Origin: Agromyces sp. G08B096
Lineage (GTDB): Bacteria > Actinomycetota > Actinomycetes > Actinomycetales > Microbacteriaceae
Assembly (NCBI RefSeq): GCF_040267705.1
Contig: NZ_CP158374.1
Location: 2,046,001 to 2,110,000, forward strand
Length of the DNA: 64,000 bases
Direction of reading: 5' to 3'
In this document: positions 13,376 to 21,800 of the stretch, one piece after another
Layout of the letters: each line of letters opens with the position of its first letter
How positions within the stretch are numbered: the first letter of the stretch is position 1
Program-made: the position numbers and the translations under genes
The notes under the pieces: model-generated
The model's input: only the letters and a program-made list of their open reading frames with translations
What the model was told of the DNA's origin: nothing
The model's database searches: none

Positions 13376-14242
13376 TCAGTAGCGGTCGACCGCCGGCGGG
13401 TCGACGAACTCGAGCACCTGGCCGGCCGTGGCATCCCACGCGGCCTCGTAGGTGCCGTCTTCGTACGACTCCTCGAGCACGTCGTTGATCCACATGCGGA
13501 AGTCGGTGTCGTCGAGCGCGAGGCCGATGCCGTACGGCTCCTCGGTGAACGGCTTGCCGACGACCTTGAACTCGCCCTCGTTCTGAGCCGCGAGGCCCGC
13601 GAGGATGACGTTGTCGGTCGACACCGCGACGACCTGGCCGCCGCGGAGCGGCTCGAGGCAGTTGGAGTACGTGTCGGTCTCGAGCACCTCGGCGCCGAGC
13701 TCCTTGAGGTTCGCCGCGGGCGTCGAGCCGGTCACCGAGCACACGGGCTGACCGACGAGGTCTTCCTCGCTCGTGATGTCGTCGTTGTCGGCGAGCACCA
13801 GGATCGACTGGCCGGCCATGTAGTACGGACCCGCGAAGGAGACGACCTCCTTGCGCTTGTCGTTGATCGTGTAGGTGGCGATGACGATGTCGACCTGTCC
13901 GTTCTGGATGAACGGCTCGCGGTTCGCCGACACGGTCTCGACCCAGTTGATGTTCTCGGGGTCGATGCCGAGCTTGCCCGCGATGATCTTGCCGATCTCG
14001 ACGTCGAAGCCCTCGGGCTCGCCCGACGGGCCGACCAGGCCGAACAGCGGCTGGTCGAACTTCGTGCCGATCGTGATCTCGCCGGCCTCGGCGAGTTCGG
14101 CCATCGTGGTGCCGGCCTCGAACGTGGGCGCGGGCTCGACCGTGGGCTCGGCCGAGTCGCCGCCGTCGCCGCCGGCGCAGCCGGCGAGCACGAGCGCGGC
14201 CGCGGCCGACGCCCCGAGCATGGCGATTCTGCTGCGTTTCAT
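13376..14242 (-). CDS. gluB: Glutamate-type ABC transporter substrate-binding lipoprotein
   Basis: Extracytoplasmic solute-binding protein of family 3 (SBP_bac_3), anchored as a lipoprotein. The 288-residue precursor has the signal MKRSRIAMLGASAAAALVLAGC with lipobox LAGC (Cys22), an acidic linker, then the mature domain with ITIGTKFDQPLFG, PEGFDVEIGKIIAGKLG, NREPFIQNGQVDIVIATYTI and GPYYMAGQSILV, all typical of glutamate/aspartate binders. It sits between the ATPase gene and the two permease genes. Substrate preference for glutamate is inferred from similarity to C. glutamicum GluB. Confidence 0.92.
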   Translation of the reverse strand: MKRSRIAMLGASAAAALVLAGCAGGDGGDSAEPTVEPAPTFEAGTTMAELAEAGEITIGTKFDQPLFGLVGPSGEPEGFDVEIGKIIAGKLGIDPENINWVETVSANREPFIQNGQVDIVIATYTINDKRKEVVSFAGPYYMAGQSILVLADNDDITSEEDLVGQPVCSVTGSTPAANLKELGAEVLETDTYSNCLEPLRGGQVVAVSTDNVILAGLAAQNEGEFKVVGKPFTEEPYGIGLALDDTDFRMWINDVLEESYEDGTYEAAWDATAGQVLEFVDPPAVDRY

Positions 14243-14304
14243 CTGTCTGCCTCTTCTCTTTCCGTGGGGTCCTCGCCGCTCGTGGCAGCGCAGGTCGGGT
14301 CGAG

Positions 14305-15093
14305 CTAGTGCTCGAGGATCTTGGAGAGGAAGTCCTTCGCGCGGTCGGACTTCGGGTGGTCGAAGAACTCCGCGGGCGCGGCCTCCTCGACGATGCGGCC
14401 GTCGGCCATGAACAGCACCCGGTCGGCGGCCTTGCGGGCGAAGCCCATCTCGTGGGTCACGACGATCATCGTCATGCCCTGGTCGGCGAGACCGACCATC
14501 ACGTCGAGCACCTCGTTGATCATCTCGGGGTCGAGCGCGCTCGTCGGCTCGTCCATCAGGATGAGCTTCGGGTTCATCGCGAGCGACCGGGCGATCGCGA
14601 CGCGCTGCTGCTGGCCGCCGGAGAGCTGGGCGGGCAGCTTCTTCGCCTGGTTCGCGACGCCCACGCGGTCGAGCAGCTCCATCGCCTTCGCCTCGGCGTC
14701 CTTCCGCGAGACGCGACGGACGCGCGTGGGCGCGAGCGTCACGTTCTCGAGCACGGTCTTGTGGGCGAACAGGTTGAACGACTGGAACACCATGCCGACG
14801 TCGGCGCGGAGCTGCGCGAGCGCCTTGCCCTCCTCGGGCAGCCGCTCGCCGTCGATCGTGATCGTGCCGGAGTCGATCGTCTCGAGACGGTTGATCGCGC
14901 GACAGAGCGTCGATTTGCCCGAACCGGACGGCCCGATCACGACGACGACCTCACCGCGGTTGACGACGGTGTTGATGTCGTTCAGCACGTGCAGGTCGCC
15001 GAAGTGCTTCTCGACGTGCTCGACGACCACGAGGGGTTCGCCCCGCCGGACCGAGATGTTGGAGGTCGGCGGAGCCTCGGGTGTTGGGGACAT
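14305..15093 (-). CDS. gluA: Glutamate-type ABC transporter ATP-binding protein
   Basis: ATPase that drives the gluBCD importer. The 262-residue protein has Walker [11 protein letters not shown]-loop in [19 protein letters not shown], signature [16 protein letters not shown], Walker [15 protein letters not shown] and the H-loop VTHEMGFA. The N-terminal 15 residues before [11 protein letters not shown] are a short polar extension. First gene of the four-gene operon. Confidence 0.95.
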   Translation of the reverse strand: MSPTPEAPPTSNISVRRGEPLVVVEHVEKHFGDLHVLNDINTVVNRGEVVVVIGPSGSGKSTLCRAINRLETIDSGTITIDGERLPEEGKALAQLRADVGMVFQSFNLFAHKTVLENVTLAPTRVRRVSRKDAEAKAMELLDRVGVANQAKKLPAQLSGGQQQRVAIARSLAMNPKLILMDEPTSALDPEMINEVLDVMVGLADQGMTMIVVTHEMGFARKAADRVLFMADGRIVEEAAPAEFFDHPKSDRAKDFLSKILEH

Positions 15094-15125
15094 ACCCCCA
15101 AAACTAGGGAGAAACGTGGCCGACC

Positions 15126-15144
15126 CGCCAGCGCCGCGCTGGCG
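15126..15144 (-). terminator. Possible terminator after the SpoU methyltransferase gene
   Basis: CGCCAGCG (15126-15133) pairs with CGCTGGCG (15137-15144) across a 3-nt loop, about 30 bp after the stop of the upstream methyltransferase gene. No U-tract follows, so it is tentative. Confidence 0.4.
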
Positions 15145-15173
15145 CGGTTACCGATTCGTGACGCGTCTCGCGG

Positions 15174-15974
15174 TCAGCTGCGCTGCGCGAACGCGCTCTC
15201 GTAGAGGCACACGGACGCCGCGGTCGCGAGGTTCATCGACTCCGCGTGTCCGTAGATGGGCACCGTGACGACGCGGTCGGCGAGCTCGAGCTGCTCGTCG
15301 GGAAGGCCGCGTGCCTCGTTGCCGAAGAGCCACGCCGTCGGGCGCGCGAGCACCCCCTCGGTGCGTGCCGTCAGGAGGTCTTCGCCCTTCACGTCCGCGG
15401 CGAGCACGCTGAGCCCCGCGGCGCGGGCGCGCTCGAGCACATCGACGAGGTCGGCGCCCACGGCGACCGGCAGGTGGAAGATCGACCCGGTCGACGAGCG
15501 GACGACCTTCGGGTTGTACAGGTCGACGGCGCGACCGGTGAAGATGACCGCATCGGCGCCGGCGGCATCCGCAGCTCGAACGATGGTGCCCGCGTTTCCC
15601 GGATCCCGAACCTCCTCGAGGATCGCCACCAGCGTCGGGGAGCTCGCGAACACGTCCTTCACCGCCGTCGGGAACTGCCGGCACACGGCGACGAACCCCT
15701 GCGGGGTGACGGTGTCGGCCATGGCGTCGAGCACCTCCTCGGTGACGTACTCGACCTCGACCTCCGCGTCTTCGGCGAGCTGGGAGATCTCGGGATGCCG
15801 CTCGAGCGCGGAGGGAGTCGCGAACAGCTCGATCACGAGCTCGGGCCGGAACGTGAGCGCCTCCGTGACCGCCTGCGGCCCCTCGAGCAGGAACAGCCCG
15901 CTCTCGGCGCGCGCCGGCTTCTTCGCGAGCTTCGCGACGGCACGGACACGCGGCGAACGGGGGTTCTCGAGCAT
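15174..15974 (-). CDS. TrmH/SpoU-family RNA 2'-O-methyltransferase
   Basis: SPOUT-class RNA ribose methyltransferase. The 266-residue protein has an N-terminal substrate-binding domain (ENPRSPRVRAVAKLAKK, LFLLEGPQAVTEAL) and a C-terminal knotted SpoU domain. The three SpoU motifs are RDPGNAGTIVRAADAAGAD, LFGNEARGLPDE and VPIYGHAESMNLATAASV. Proteins of this group commonly sit upstream of rplT/infC or pheS in high-GC Gram-positives. The exact rRNA or tRNA target cannot be read from the sequence. The ATG at 15974 is 6 nt after TAGACT, suggesting a leaderless mRNA. Confidence 0.92.
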   Translation of the reverse strand: MLENPRSPRVRAVAKLAKKPARAESGLFLLEGPQAVTEALTFRPELVIELFATPSALERHPEISQLAEDAEVEVEYVTEEVLDAMADTVTPQGFVAVCRQFPTAVKDVFASSPTLVAILEEVRDPGNAGTIVRAADAAGADAVIFTGRAVDLYNPKVVRSSTGSIFHLPVAVGADLVDVLERARAAGLSVLAADVKGEDLLTARTEGVLARPTAWLFGNEARGLPDEQLELADRVVTVPIYGHAESMNLATAASVCLYESAFAQRS

Positions 15975-15980
15975 GCAGCC

Positions 15981-15986
15981 AGTCTA
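15981..15986 (-). promoter_or_regulatory. Putative -10 (TAGACT), leaderless start of SpoU methyltransferase gene
   Basis: TAGACT on the minus strand, 6 nt before the ATG at 15974, with no Shine-Dalgarno between. No recognisable -35. Confidence 0.45.
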
Positions 15987-16071
15987 GGTTCGAGCGCAGC
16001 ACCGGCGCGGGACATCCGCCTGCGAGCCCGTGCGAAGGGCGCGCAACTCGGGCCGCCGCCGGACACGCGAA

Positions 16072-16106
16072 ACGGCCCCGCCACCTCGAGGAGGTGACGG
16101 GGCCGT
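16072..16106 (-). terminator. Terminator of infC-rpmI-rplT
   Basis: A long hairpin: ACGGCCCCG (16072-16080) with CGGGGCCGT (16098-16106), one mismatch, then CACCTC (16082-16087) with GAGGTG (16091-16096). It begins 16 bp after the rplT stop and on the minus strand runs into TTTCG. Confidence 0.85.
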
Positions 16107-16122
16107 GTCGAAACCGGAGCGG

Positions 16123-16509
16123 TTACGCCGCGGTCTTCGGAGCCGAGGTGTCGGCCGGCAGCGCCTGCTTGGCGGTCTCCACGAGCGCCGCGAAGGTCGC
16201 CGGCTCGTTCACCGCGAGCTCGGCGAGGATGCGACGGTCGACCTCGATGCCCGCGAGGCCGAGGCCCTGGATGAAGCGGTTGTACGTGAGGCCCTGCTGA
16301 CGCGAGGCCGCGTTGATGCGCTGGATCCAGAGACGACGGAAGTCGCCCTTCTTCTGGCGGCGGTCGCGGTACGCGTAGACGAGCGAGTGGGTGACCTGCT
16401 CCTTCGCCTTGCGGTAGAGACGCGAACGCTGGCCGCGGTAGCCCTCGGCGCGCTCGAGGATGACCCGACGCTTCTTGTGCGCGTTGACTGCGCGCTTGAC
16501 TCTTGCCAT
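16123..16509 (-). CDS. rplT: 50S ribosomal protein L20
   Basis: Large-subunit assembly protein that binds 23S rRNA. The 128 residues start [38 protein letters not shown], the basic N-terminal extension, and contain [26 protein letters not shown]. The C-terminus has an alanine-rich tail slightly longer than in E. coli. Third gene of infC-rpmI-rplT. Confidence 0.98.
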   Translation of the reverse strand: MARVKRAVNAHKKRRVILERAEGYRGQRSRLYRKAKEQVTHSLVYAYRDRRQKKGDFRRLWIQRINAASRQQGLTYNRFIQGLGLAGIEVDRRILAELAVNEPATFAALVETAKQALPADTSAPKTAA

Positions 16510-16541
16510 GACTCTTTACTTCCTGATTCGGGTCGGGCGGC

Positions 16542-16736
16542 TCAGCGACCGAGCAGCTTGTTGATGACCTTGGTGTCGGGGGCCGACAGCACCTTGTCCT
16601 GGTTCAGGCGGCGCGTGCGCACCGAGGACTTGCCCTCGAGGTTGTGGCGCATCCCGGCCTGCTGCTTCTTCAGCTTGCCGCTGCCGGTGATCTTGAAGCG
16701 CTTCTTCGCCCCGGAGTGGGTCTTCTGCTTCGGCAT
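16542..16736 (-). CDS. rpmI: 50S ribosomal protein L35
   Basis: Small basic ribosomal protein of 64 residues, [24 protein letters not shown] followed by [15 protein letters not shown], matching L35 in length and sequence. It lies between infC and rplT with short gaps (53 and 32 bp), each containing its own Shine-Dalgarno (GGAGAAACACG before rpmI). Confidence 0.98.
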   Translation of the reverse strand: MPKQKTHSGAKKRFKITGSGKLKKQQAGMRHNLEGKSSVRTRRLNQDKVLSAPDTKVINKLLGR

Positions 16737-16789
16737 CTCGTGTTTCTCCTTGGTTCTGCCGTCACGCGGGTGACGGACGTCTTGCTGGC

Positions 16790-17410
16790 CTAGGCCTCGG
16801 TGGCCTCGGCCGACTGCGCCTCGGGCTCGGCCGGGGCATCCGCCTCGGGCCGCACCTTCGCCGCAGCACGCTGTGCATTCGCCTCGGCCTTGGCCTCGGA
16901 CTTGTTCTTCAGAGGAGCGATGACCATGACCATGTTGCGGCCGTCGATCGTGGGGTTGTGCTCGACCGTGCCGAACTCCGCCACGTCTTCCGCGAAGCGC
17001 TGCAGGAGGCGGACGCCCATCTCGGGACGCGACTGCTCGCGACCCCGGAACAGGATCATCGCCTTGACCTTGTCGCCGGCCTTCAGGAAGCCGACGGCAC
17101 GCTTCATCTTGGTCTCGTAGTCGTGCTTGTCGATCTTCAGGCGGAACCGCACCTCTTTGAGGATGGTGTTCGCCTGGTTGCGCCGCGCTTCTTTCGCCTT
17201 CTGCGCAGCCTCGTACTTGTACTTGCCGTAGTCCATGATCTTGACGACCGGCGGGCGCGAGTTGGGTGCGACCTCGACGAGATCGAGGTCGGCCTCCTGC
17301 GCGAGCCGCAGGGCCACCTCGATCTTCACGACGCCGACCTGCTCTCCGCCAGGACCCACGAGGCGGACCTCGGGGACGCGGATACGGTCATTGGTACGCG
17401 GATCGCTGAT
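16790..17410 (-). CDS. infC: Translation initiation factor IF-3 (non-canonical ATC start)
   Basis: IF-3 binds the 30S subunit and checks the start codon-initiator tRNA pairing. The 206-residue product begins [22 protein letters not shown], the conserved N-terminal domain, followed by [39 protein letters not shown] and a C-terminal domain ([17 protein letters not shown]), ending in an Ala/Glu-rich tail. No ATG, GTG or TTG lies in frame between an upstream TGA and the 18th conserved residue. The plausible start is ATC at 17408-17410, placed 5-6 nt after GAGGAGA. Rare AUU/AUC starts are the known basis of IF-3 autoregulation. An annotation starting at the internal GTG (17359) would lose 17 conserved residues. 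Confidence 0.93.
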   Translation of the reverse strand: MSDPRTNDRIRVPEVRLVGPGGEQVGVVKIEVALRLAQEADLDLVEVAPNSRPPVVKIMDYGKYKYEAAQKAKEARRNQANTILKEVRFRLKIDKHDYETKMKRAVGFLKAGDKVKAMILFRGREQSRPEMGVRLLQRFAEDVAEFGTVEHNPTIDGRNMVMVIAPLKNKSEAKAEANAQRAAAKVRPEADAPAEPEAQSAEATEA

Positions 17411-17690
17411 GCGTGTCTCCTCTACTCGAACGATCTCTCAAGCTCGTGCGGGAGACGGATGCCGCCCGGACGACGAGAGCGGAAATCCTTGCCAAACCTC
17501 TGGCACGCATTGCCGCCCGGAATTGCTCCGTTCGGCTCATGCGGCACCCTGTCTACCCCTCGCCTGCGACGAGCGGCGGAGTGCAATCGACCCGGTAACC
17601 TGTGTGAAGCGGTATGCGCGGGTGGGAGTATCTCCACTTTCGTACCGGGGACAAGCCCCGGAGCCCGAAGAAGTCTAGCAGAGGAAGTCT
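17411..17690. other. Divergent intergenic region / infC leader
   Basis: 280 bp between infC (minus) and the DUF1844 gene (plus). A short hairpin CCGGGG-acaag-CCCCGG is at 17646-17662. On the minus strand TTGTCC, 17 nt, then ATACTC (near 17630-17660) is a possible infC promoter, leaving a leader of over 200 nt that could carry regulation. Two copies of CCGGGCGGCA occur in this leader. I cannot assign a known riboregulator. Confidence 0.4.
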
Positions 17691-18077
17691 GTGAGCAACA
17701 GTTCAGACGAGTCCACCGTCGCGCCCGCGGCCGACGACCACGCGCACGAGCAGGTGGCCGACGCCACCCGCGACATCGCCGAGGTGCCCGCCGTCGAGGT
17801 CATCACGACCGCGGCCGTGCATCTGATGAGCGCCGCGGCGGTGAAGGTCGGCCTCGCCGACGACCCCGACGAGCAGACCGACCTCGACGAGGCGCGGAAG
17901 CTCATCAACGCGCTCGCGGGGCTCATCACCGCCGGCGCCCCGGAGATCAGCGACATGCACGCCCGCTCCCTCCGCGACGGCCTGCGGTCGCTGCAGCTGG
18001 CGTTCCGGGAGGCGTCCGTCATCCCCGACCCGATCGGACAGGGTCCGGGCGAGAAGTGGACCGGGCCGGTCAGCTGA
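17691..18077 (+). CDS. DUF1844 domain protein
   Basis: 128-residue acidic soluble protein. The DUF1844 core is [45 protein letters not shown], preceded by a polar N-terminus (about 35 residues) and followed by [16 protein letters not shown]. Proteins of this family are regularly found next to infC-rpmI-rplT in actinobacteria, as here, divergent from infC. Function unknown. GTG start with GAGGAAG just upstream. Confidence 0.85.
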   Translation: MSNSSDESTVAPAADDHAHEQVADATRDIAEVPAVEVITTAAVHLMSAAAVKVGLADDPDEQTDLDEARKLINALAGLITAGAPEISDMHARSLRDGLRSLQLAFREASVIPDPIGQGPGEKWTGPVS

Positions 18078-18087
18078 CCTCGGTCCG

Positions 18088-18864
18088 CTAGCGCTGGCAG
18101 TGCGGGCACCACCAGGTGTCGCGCTGCTCGACCTCGTTCCGCCCGATGGTGCCGTGCTCGATCGCCGTGCCGCAGCGGCGGCAGGGCTCGCCGCCGCGAC
18201 CGTAGACCCACAACCGATTGCCGCGACGCGTGTCGCCGGTCGTCGTGCGGGAGAACCGGTCGCGGTTGGCGAAGATCATCCGGCGCGCCACGTCGACCAG
18301 TGGAGCGAGCTCGACGCTGCCGACGGGCCGCGTCGGCAGGATGCCGCGGACGAAGCACACCTCGTTGACGTAGACGTTGCCGAGCCCCGCGAGGTTGCGC
18401 TGCTCGGCGATCGCGACGGCGATGGGCGCGTCGGGGTGGGCGGCCAGCCGGCGGACGGCCTCGGCGGCATCCCAGTCGGGGCCGAGGAGGTCGGGCCCGA
18501 GGTAGGCCAGGCGGTCGGCCTCCTCGTCGACCGGGAACACCTCGAGGACCCCGAGGTCGAAGCCGACCGCGACGGCCGTCGGCACTTCCAGCACCGCCCG
18601 CGCCTGGAAGCCGGGCCGACTCCACCGCTCCCCCGGGCGGAAGACGCGCCACTCCCCCTCCATCTTCAGGTGGGAGTGCACGACCACGTCCCCGATCCGC
18701 ATCAGGAGGTGCTTGCCGCGGCTCGCGACGCCGTGGACGAGCTCGCCCGCGAGGTCGACCGTGGCGAACGCCGGGACCCGGAAGTCCGAGCGGACGACCG
18801 TGGACCCGGCGAGCGCGTCGTGGAGCCGGTGGGCGGCGTGGAAGACGGTGTCACCCTCTGGCAT
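18088..18864 (-). CDS. Formamidopyrimidine/endonuclease VIII family DNA glycosylase (Nei-type)
   Basis: Bifunctional glycosylase/AP lyase for oxidised bases. The 258-residue protein begins [14 protein letters not shown], giving catalytic Pro2 and Glu3 of the mature enzyme. It has the lysine of [12 protein letters not shown], an H2TH region ([46 protein letters not shown]) and a C-terminal zinc finger with CRRCG and CPHC. The GDT after PE points to the Nei subgroup rather than MutM. Its start overlaps the lhr stop by 14 bp, so it is translated as the second gene of an lhr-nei operon. Confidence 0.93.
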   Translation of the reverse strand: MPEGDTVFHAAHRLHDALAGSTVVRSDFRVPAFATVDLAGELVHGVASRGKHLLMRIGDVVVHSHLKMEGEWRVFRPGERWSRPGFQARAVLEVPTAVAVGFDLGVLEVFPVDEEADRLAYLGPDLLGPDWDAAEAVRRLAAHPDAPIAVAIAEQRNLAGLGNVYVNEVCFVRGILPTRPVGSVELAPLVDVARRMIFANRDRFSRTTTGDTRRGNRLWVYGRGGEPCRRCGTAIEHGTIGRNEVEQRDTWWCPHCQR

Positions 18865-21800
18865 CGAAGCGCAGCCCCCTCGGCGTCTCGCGGAACCCCG
18901 CCGCCCGCAGGGCGCGGTCGAGCGGCGTGCCGAACACCGGTTCGCCGTTCACCTGCTCGACGCGGATGCGCGTCGCGGCACCTCGGCGGAGGGCCTCGGC
19001 GAGCGCCGCCGCGGCGGGTTCGAGGAGTTCCTCGTCGACCCCGAACTGCAGCGCCGACCGACCGCCGCGCTCGAGGTAGAGCACGGCCTCGCCGTCGACG
19101 ATCGCGACGAACGCGCCCGCCTTCCTCGCGGGGCGGTGTCCGCCCTCGCCGGGCACCTCGGGCCAGTCGAGCGCCGCGCCGAAGGGGTTGGCCGGATCCG
19201 TCGCGGCGAGCGCGATCGCCTCCCCCTTCGGCGCCGCCCGCAGCCGGTCGACCGCGGCACTCGTGCCGAACTGGGCGCCGCCCTGCCCGTCGATGAAGTA
19301 CCCGCGCCGCACGCGGCCGGAGTCCTCGAAGCCGGCGAGGGCGCGGTAGGCGAGGGCGAAGCCGCCGAGGATGCCCTCCGCGACGACCGACCCGCGCGTG
19401 ACGACGCCGTACCGTTCGAGCATCGTCTCGCCGAGCGCATGCGCCCGCGGCGTGGCGGCGGTGCTCGCGAGGGGCAGCACCGACCAGCGTCCGGCTGCAC
19501 GTGGCGGGTTGGCGGCCGCCCGCGCCGCGCGTTCGCCCTGCACCGAGGCCGCGAGCGACCGACGTGTGAGCGATCGTCCGCGGAGCCTCGCCCGTGGCGC
19601 GGGGGCCTGGGTCTTGTGGGCGCCGCCGCCCGCGAGGAGGCCGCGGACCGGGGCGAAGGTGTCGTTGGTCACGAGGCCCGCCCACGCGAGCCGCCAGAGC
19701 GCGTCCACCACCGCGGTCTCCTCCTCGGCGCCGGTCGCCTCCACGAGCTGGCGGAAGAAGAACCCGCCGCCACCGCCGAGCAGCGCGAGCAGCTCCGACT
19801 CGAGCGGGTCGAGGGGGCCGGGCGGGGGCGCCTGCAGCGTGAGCGGCGCGGTCTCGGCGAGATGGAGGCTGATCCAGCCGTCGTCGCCCGCGAGCGACCC
19901 CTGGCCGGCCCAGAGGACCTCGCCCGACGCCGTGAGCTCGTCGAGCAGGCCTGGCCGATAGTCGCTCACGCGCGCCGGCAGGACGAACGACTCCCAGGCC
20001 GACGCCGGGATCCGCGCCCCCTCGAGCTGCTCGACCACGGCCGCGACGCCGTCGACGCCGCGGAGCCGGCCGCCCACGTGCTGCCAGCCCGGCAGGAAGC
20101 GGGCGAACTCGCGCGGCTCGACCGGCTCGACCTCGTCGCGGAGCGCCGCGAGCGAACGACGGCGGATGCGCCGCAGCACCCCCGTGTCGCACCACTCGAC
20201 GCCCGAGCCGTGCGGCAGGAACTCGCCCTCGACCACGCGCCGCTCGCCCGCGAGGCGTGCGAGCGCGGACGCCGCCACCACTGTGCCGATGCCGAACCGT
20301 TCGGCGACCTGCGACGTCGTGAACGGCCCGTGGGTCCTCGCGTACCGGCTCACCAGGTCGCCGAGCGGGTCGCGGACTCCCTCCTCGAACACCTCGGGCA
20401 GCCCGGGCGGGACCGGCACGCCGAGGGCGTCGCGAAGCCGCGAGACGTCTTCGACGGCGACGAACCAGTCGCGGCCGGCGAACCGGACCTGCGCGGCTCG
20501 GCGGGCGGCGACGAGCGCGCCGAGCGCGGAGGCGGCGTCGGTCGAGGCATCCACTCGCATCGCCGCCTCGTCGAGCGTCAGCGGGCCGAGGTCGCGCAGC
20601 AGATCGGCGACGCCCTCCTCGCCGCGCGCGGCCCGCTCCGCGTCGAGGCGCTGCAGCTGCCGCTCGGTCTCCGCGACGACCTCCGGATCGAGCAGTTCGC
20701 GCAGCTCGACGGTGCCGAGCAGCTCCGCCAGCAGCGCCGGGTCGAGCGACAGGGCCGCCGCGCGGCGCTCGGCGAGCGGGGCATCCCCCTCGTACATGAA
20801 CGCGCCGACGTAGCCGAAGAGCAGACTGGAGGCGAACGGGCTCGGCGACTCCGTCGCGACCTCGACGAAGCGGAGCTCCCTCCGCTCGAGGCGCTCGGCG
20901 AGCCGGGTGAGCGCCGGCAGGTCGTAGACGTCTTGGAGGCATTCGCGCACGGCCTCGAGCACGATCGGGAACTCGGGGTAGTCGCGCGCGACCTCGAGCA
21001 GCTGCGAGGCCCGCTGCCGCTGCTGCCAGAGCGGCGACCGCTTGCCCGGGTTCGTCTTCGGCAGGATGAGCGCCCGCGCGGCGCACTCCCGGAACCGGGC
21101 GGCGAACAGCGCCGAACCTCCGACCTGTTCGGTCACGAGGTCGGCGAGCTCGGCCGGCTCGAAGGCGAACAGCTCGGCGCCGGGCGGGTCGTCGCCGGTG
21201 TCGGGCATGCGGAGCACGATGCCGTCGTCGCTCGCGACCGCGTTCGCGTCGACGCCGTGCTGTTCGCGGATGCGTCCGCCGATGGCGAGCGCCCACGGTG
21301 CGTGCACGCGCATCCCGTACGGCGAATGCAGCACGATGCGCCAGTCGCCGAGCTCGTCGCGGAACCGCTCGACCACGAGGTTCGCTCCGTCGGGGACGAC
21401 GGTCGTCGCCCGGCGCTGGTCGTCGATGAAGGCCACGAGGTTCTTCGCCGCCAGGTCGTCGAGCCCGGCAGCGCGGCTGCGAGCCAGGCCGTCGGCGGGC
21501 GGCGCGTCGGCGAGCTCGGTGATGAACGCTCCGATCGCCCGGCCGAGCTCGGCCGGGCGGCCGATGCCGTCGCCCTTCCAGAACGGAAGCCGGCCGGGTT
21601 CGCCGGCAGCCGGAGAGACCAGGACCCGGTCGTGCGTGATCTCCTGGATCCGCCAGCTCGTCGCGCCGAGGGCGAAGACGTCGCCCACGCGCGACTCGTA
21701 GACCATCTCCTCGTCGAGTTCGCCGACGCGACGGCCCGGCCCGGCGTCGCCCACCATGAAGACGCCGAACATGCCCCGGTCGGGGATCGTGCCGCCGCTC

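Noticed and set aside
17411-17690. Rfam-type L20/infC leader in the infC upstream region
   Set aside because: I cannot match the known Firmicute L20 or proteobacterial leader structures by eye; only small hairpins are visible, so I did not call an ncRNA.
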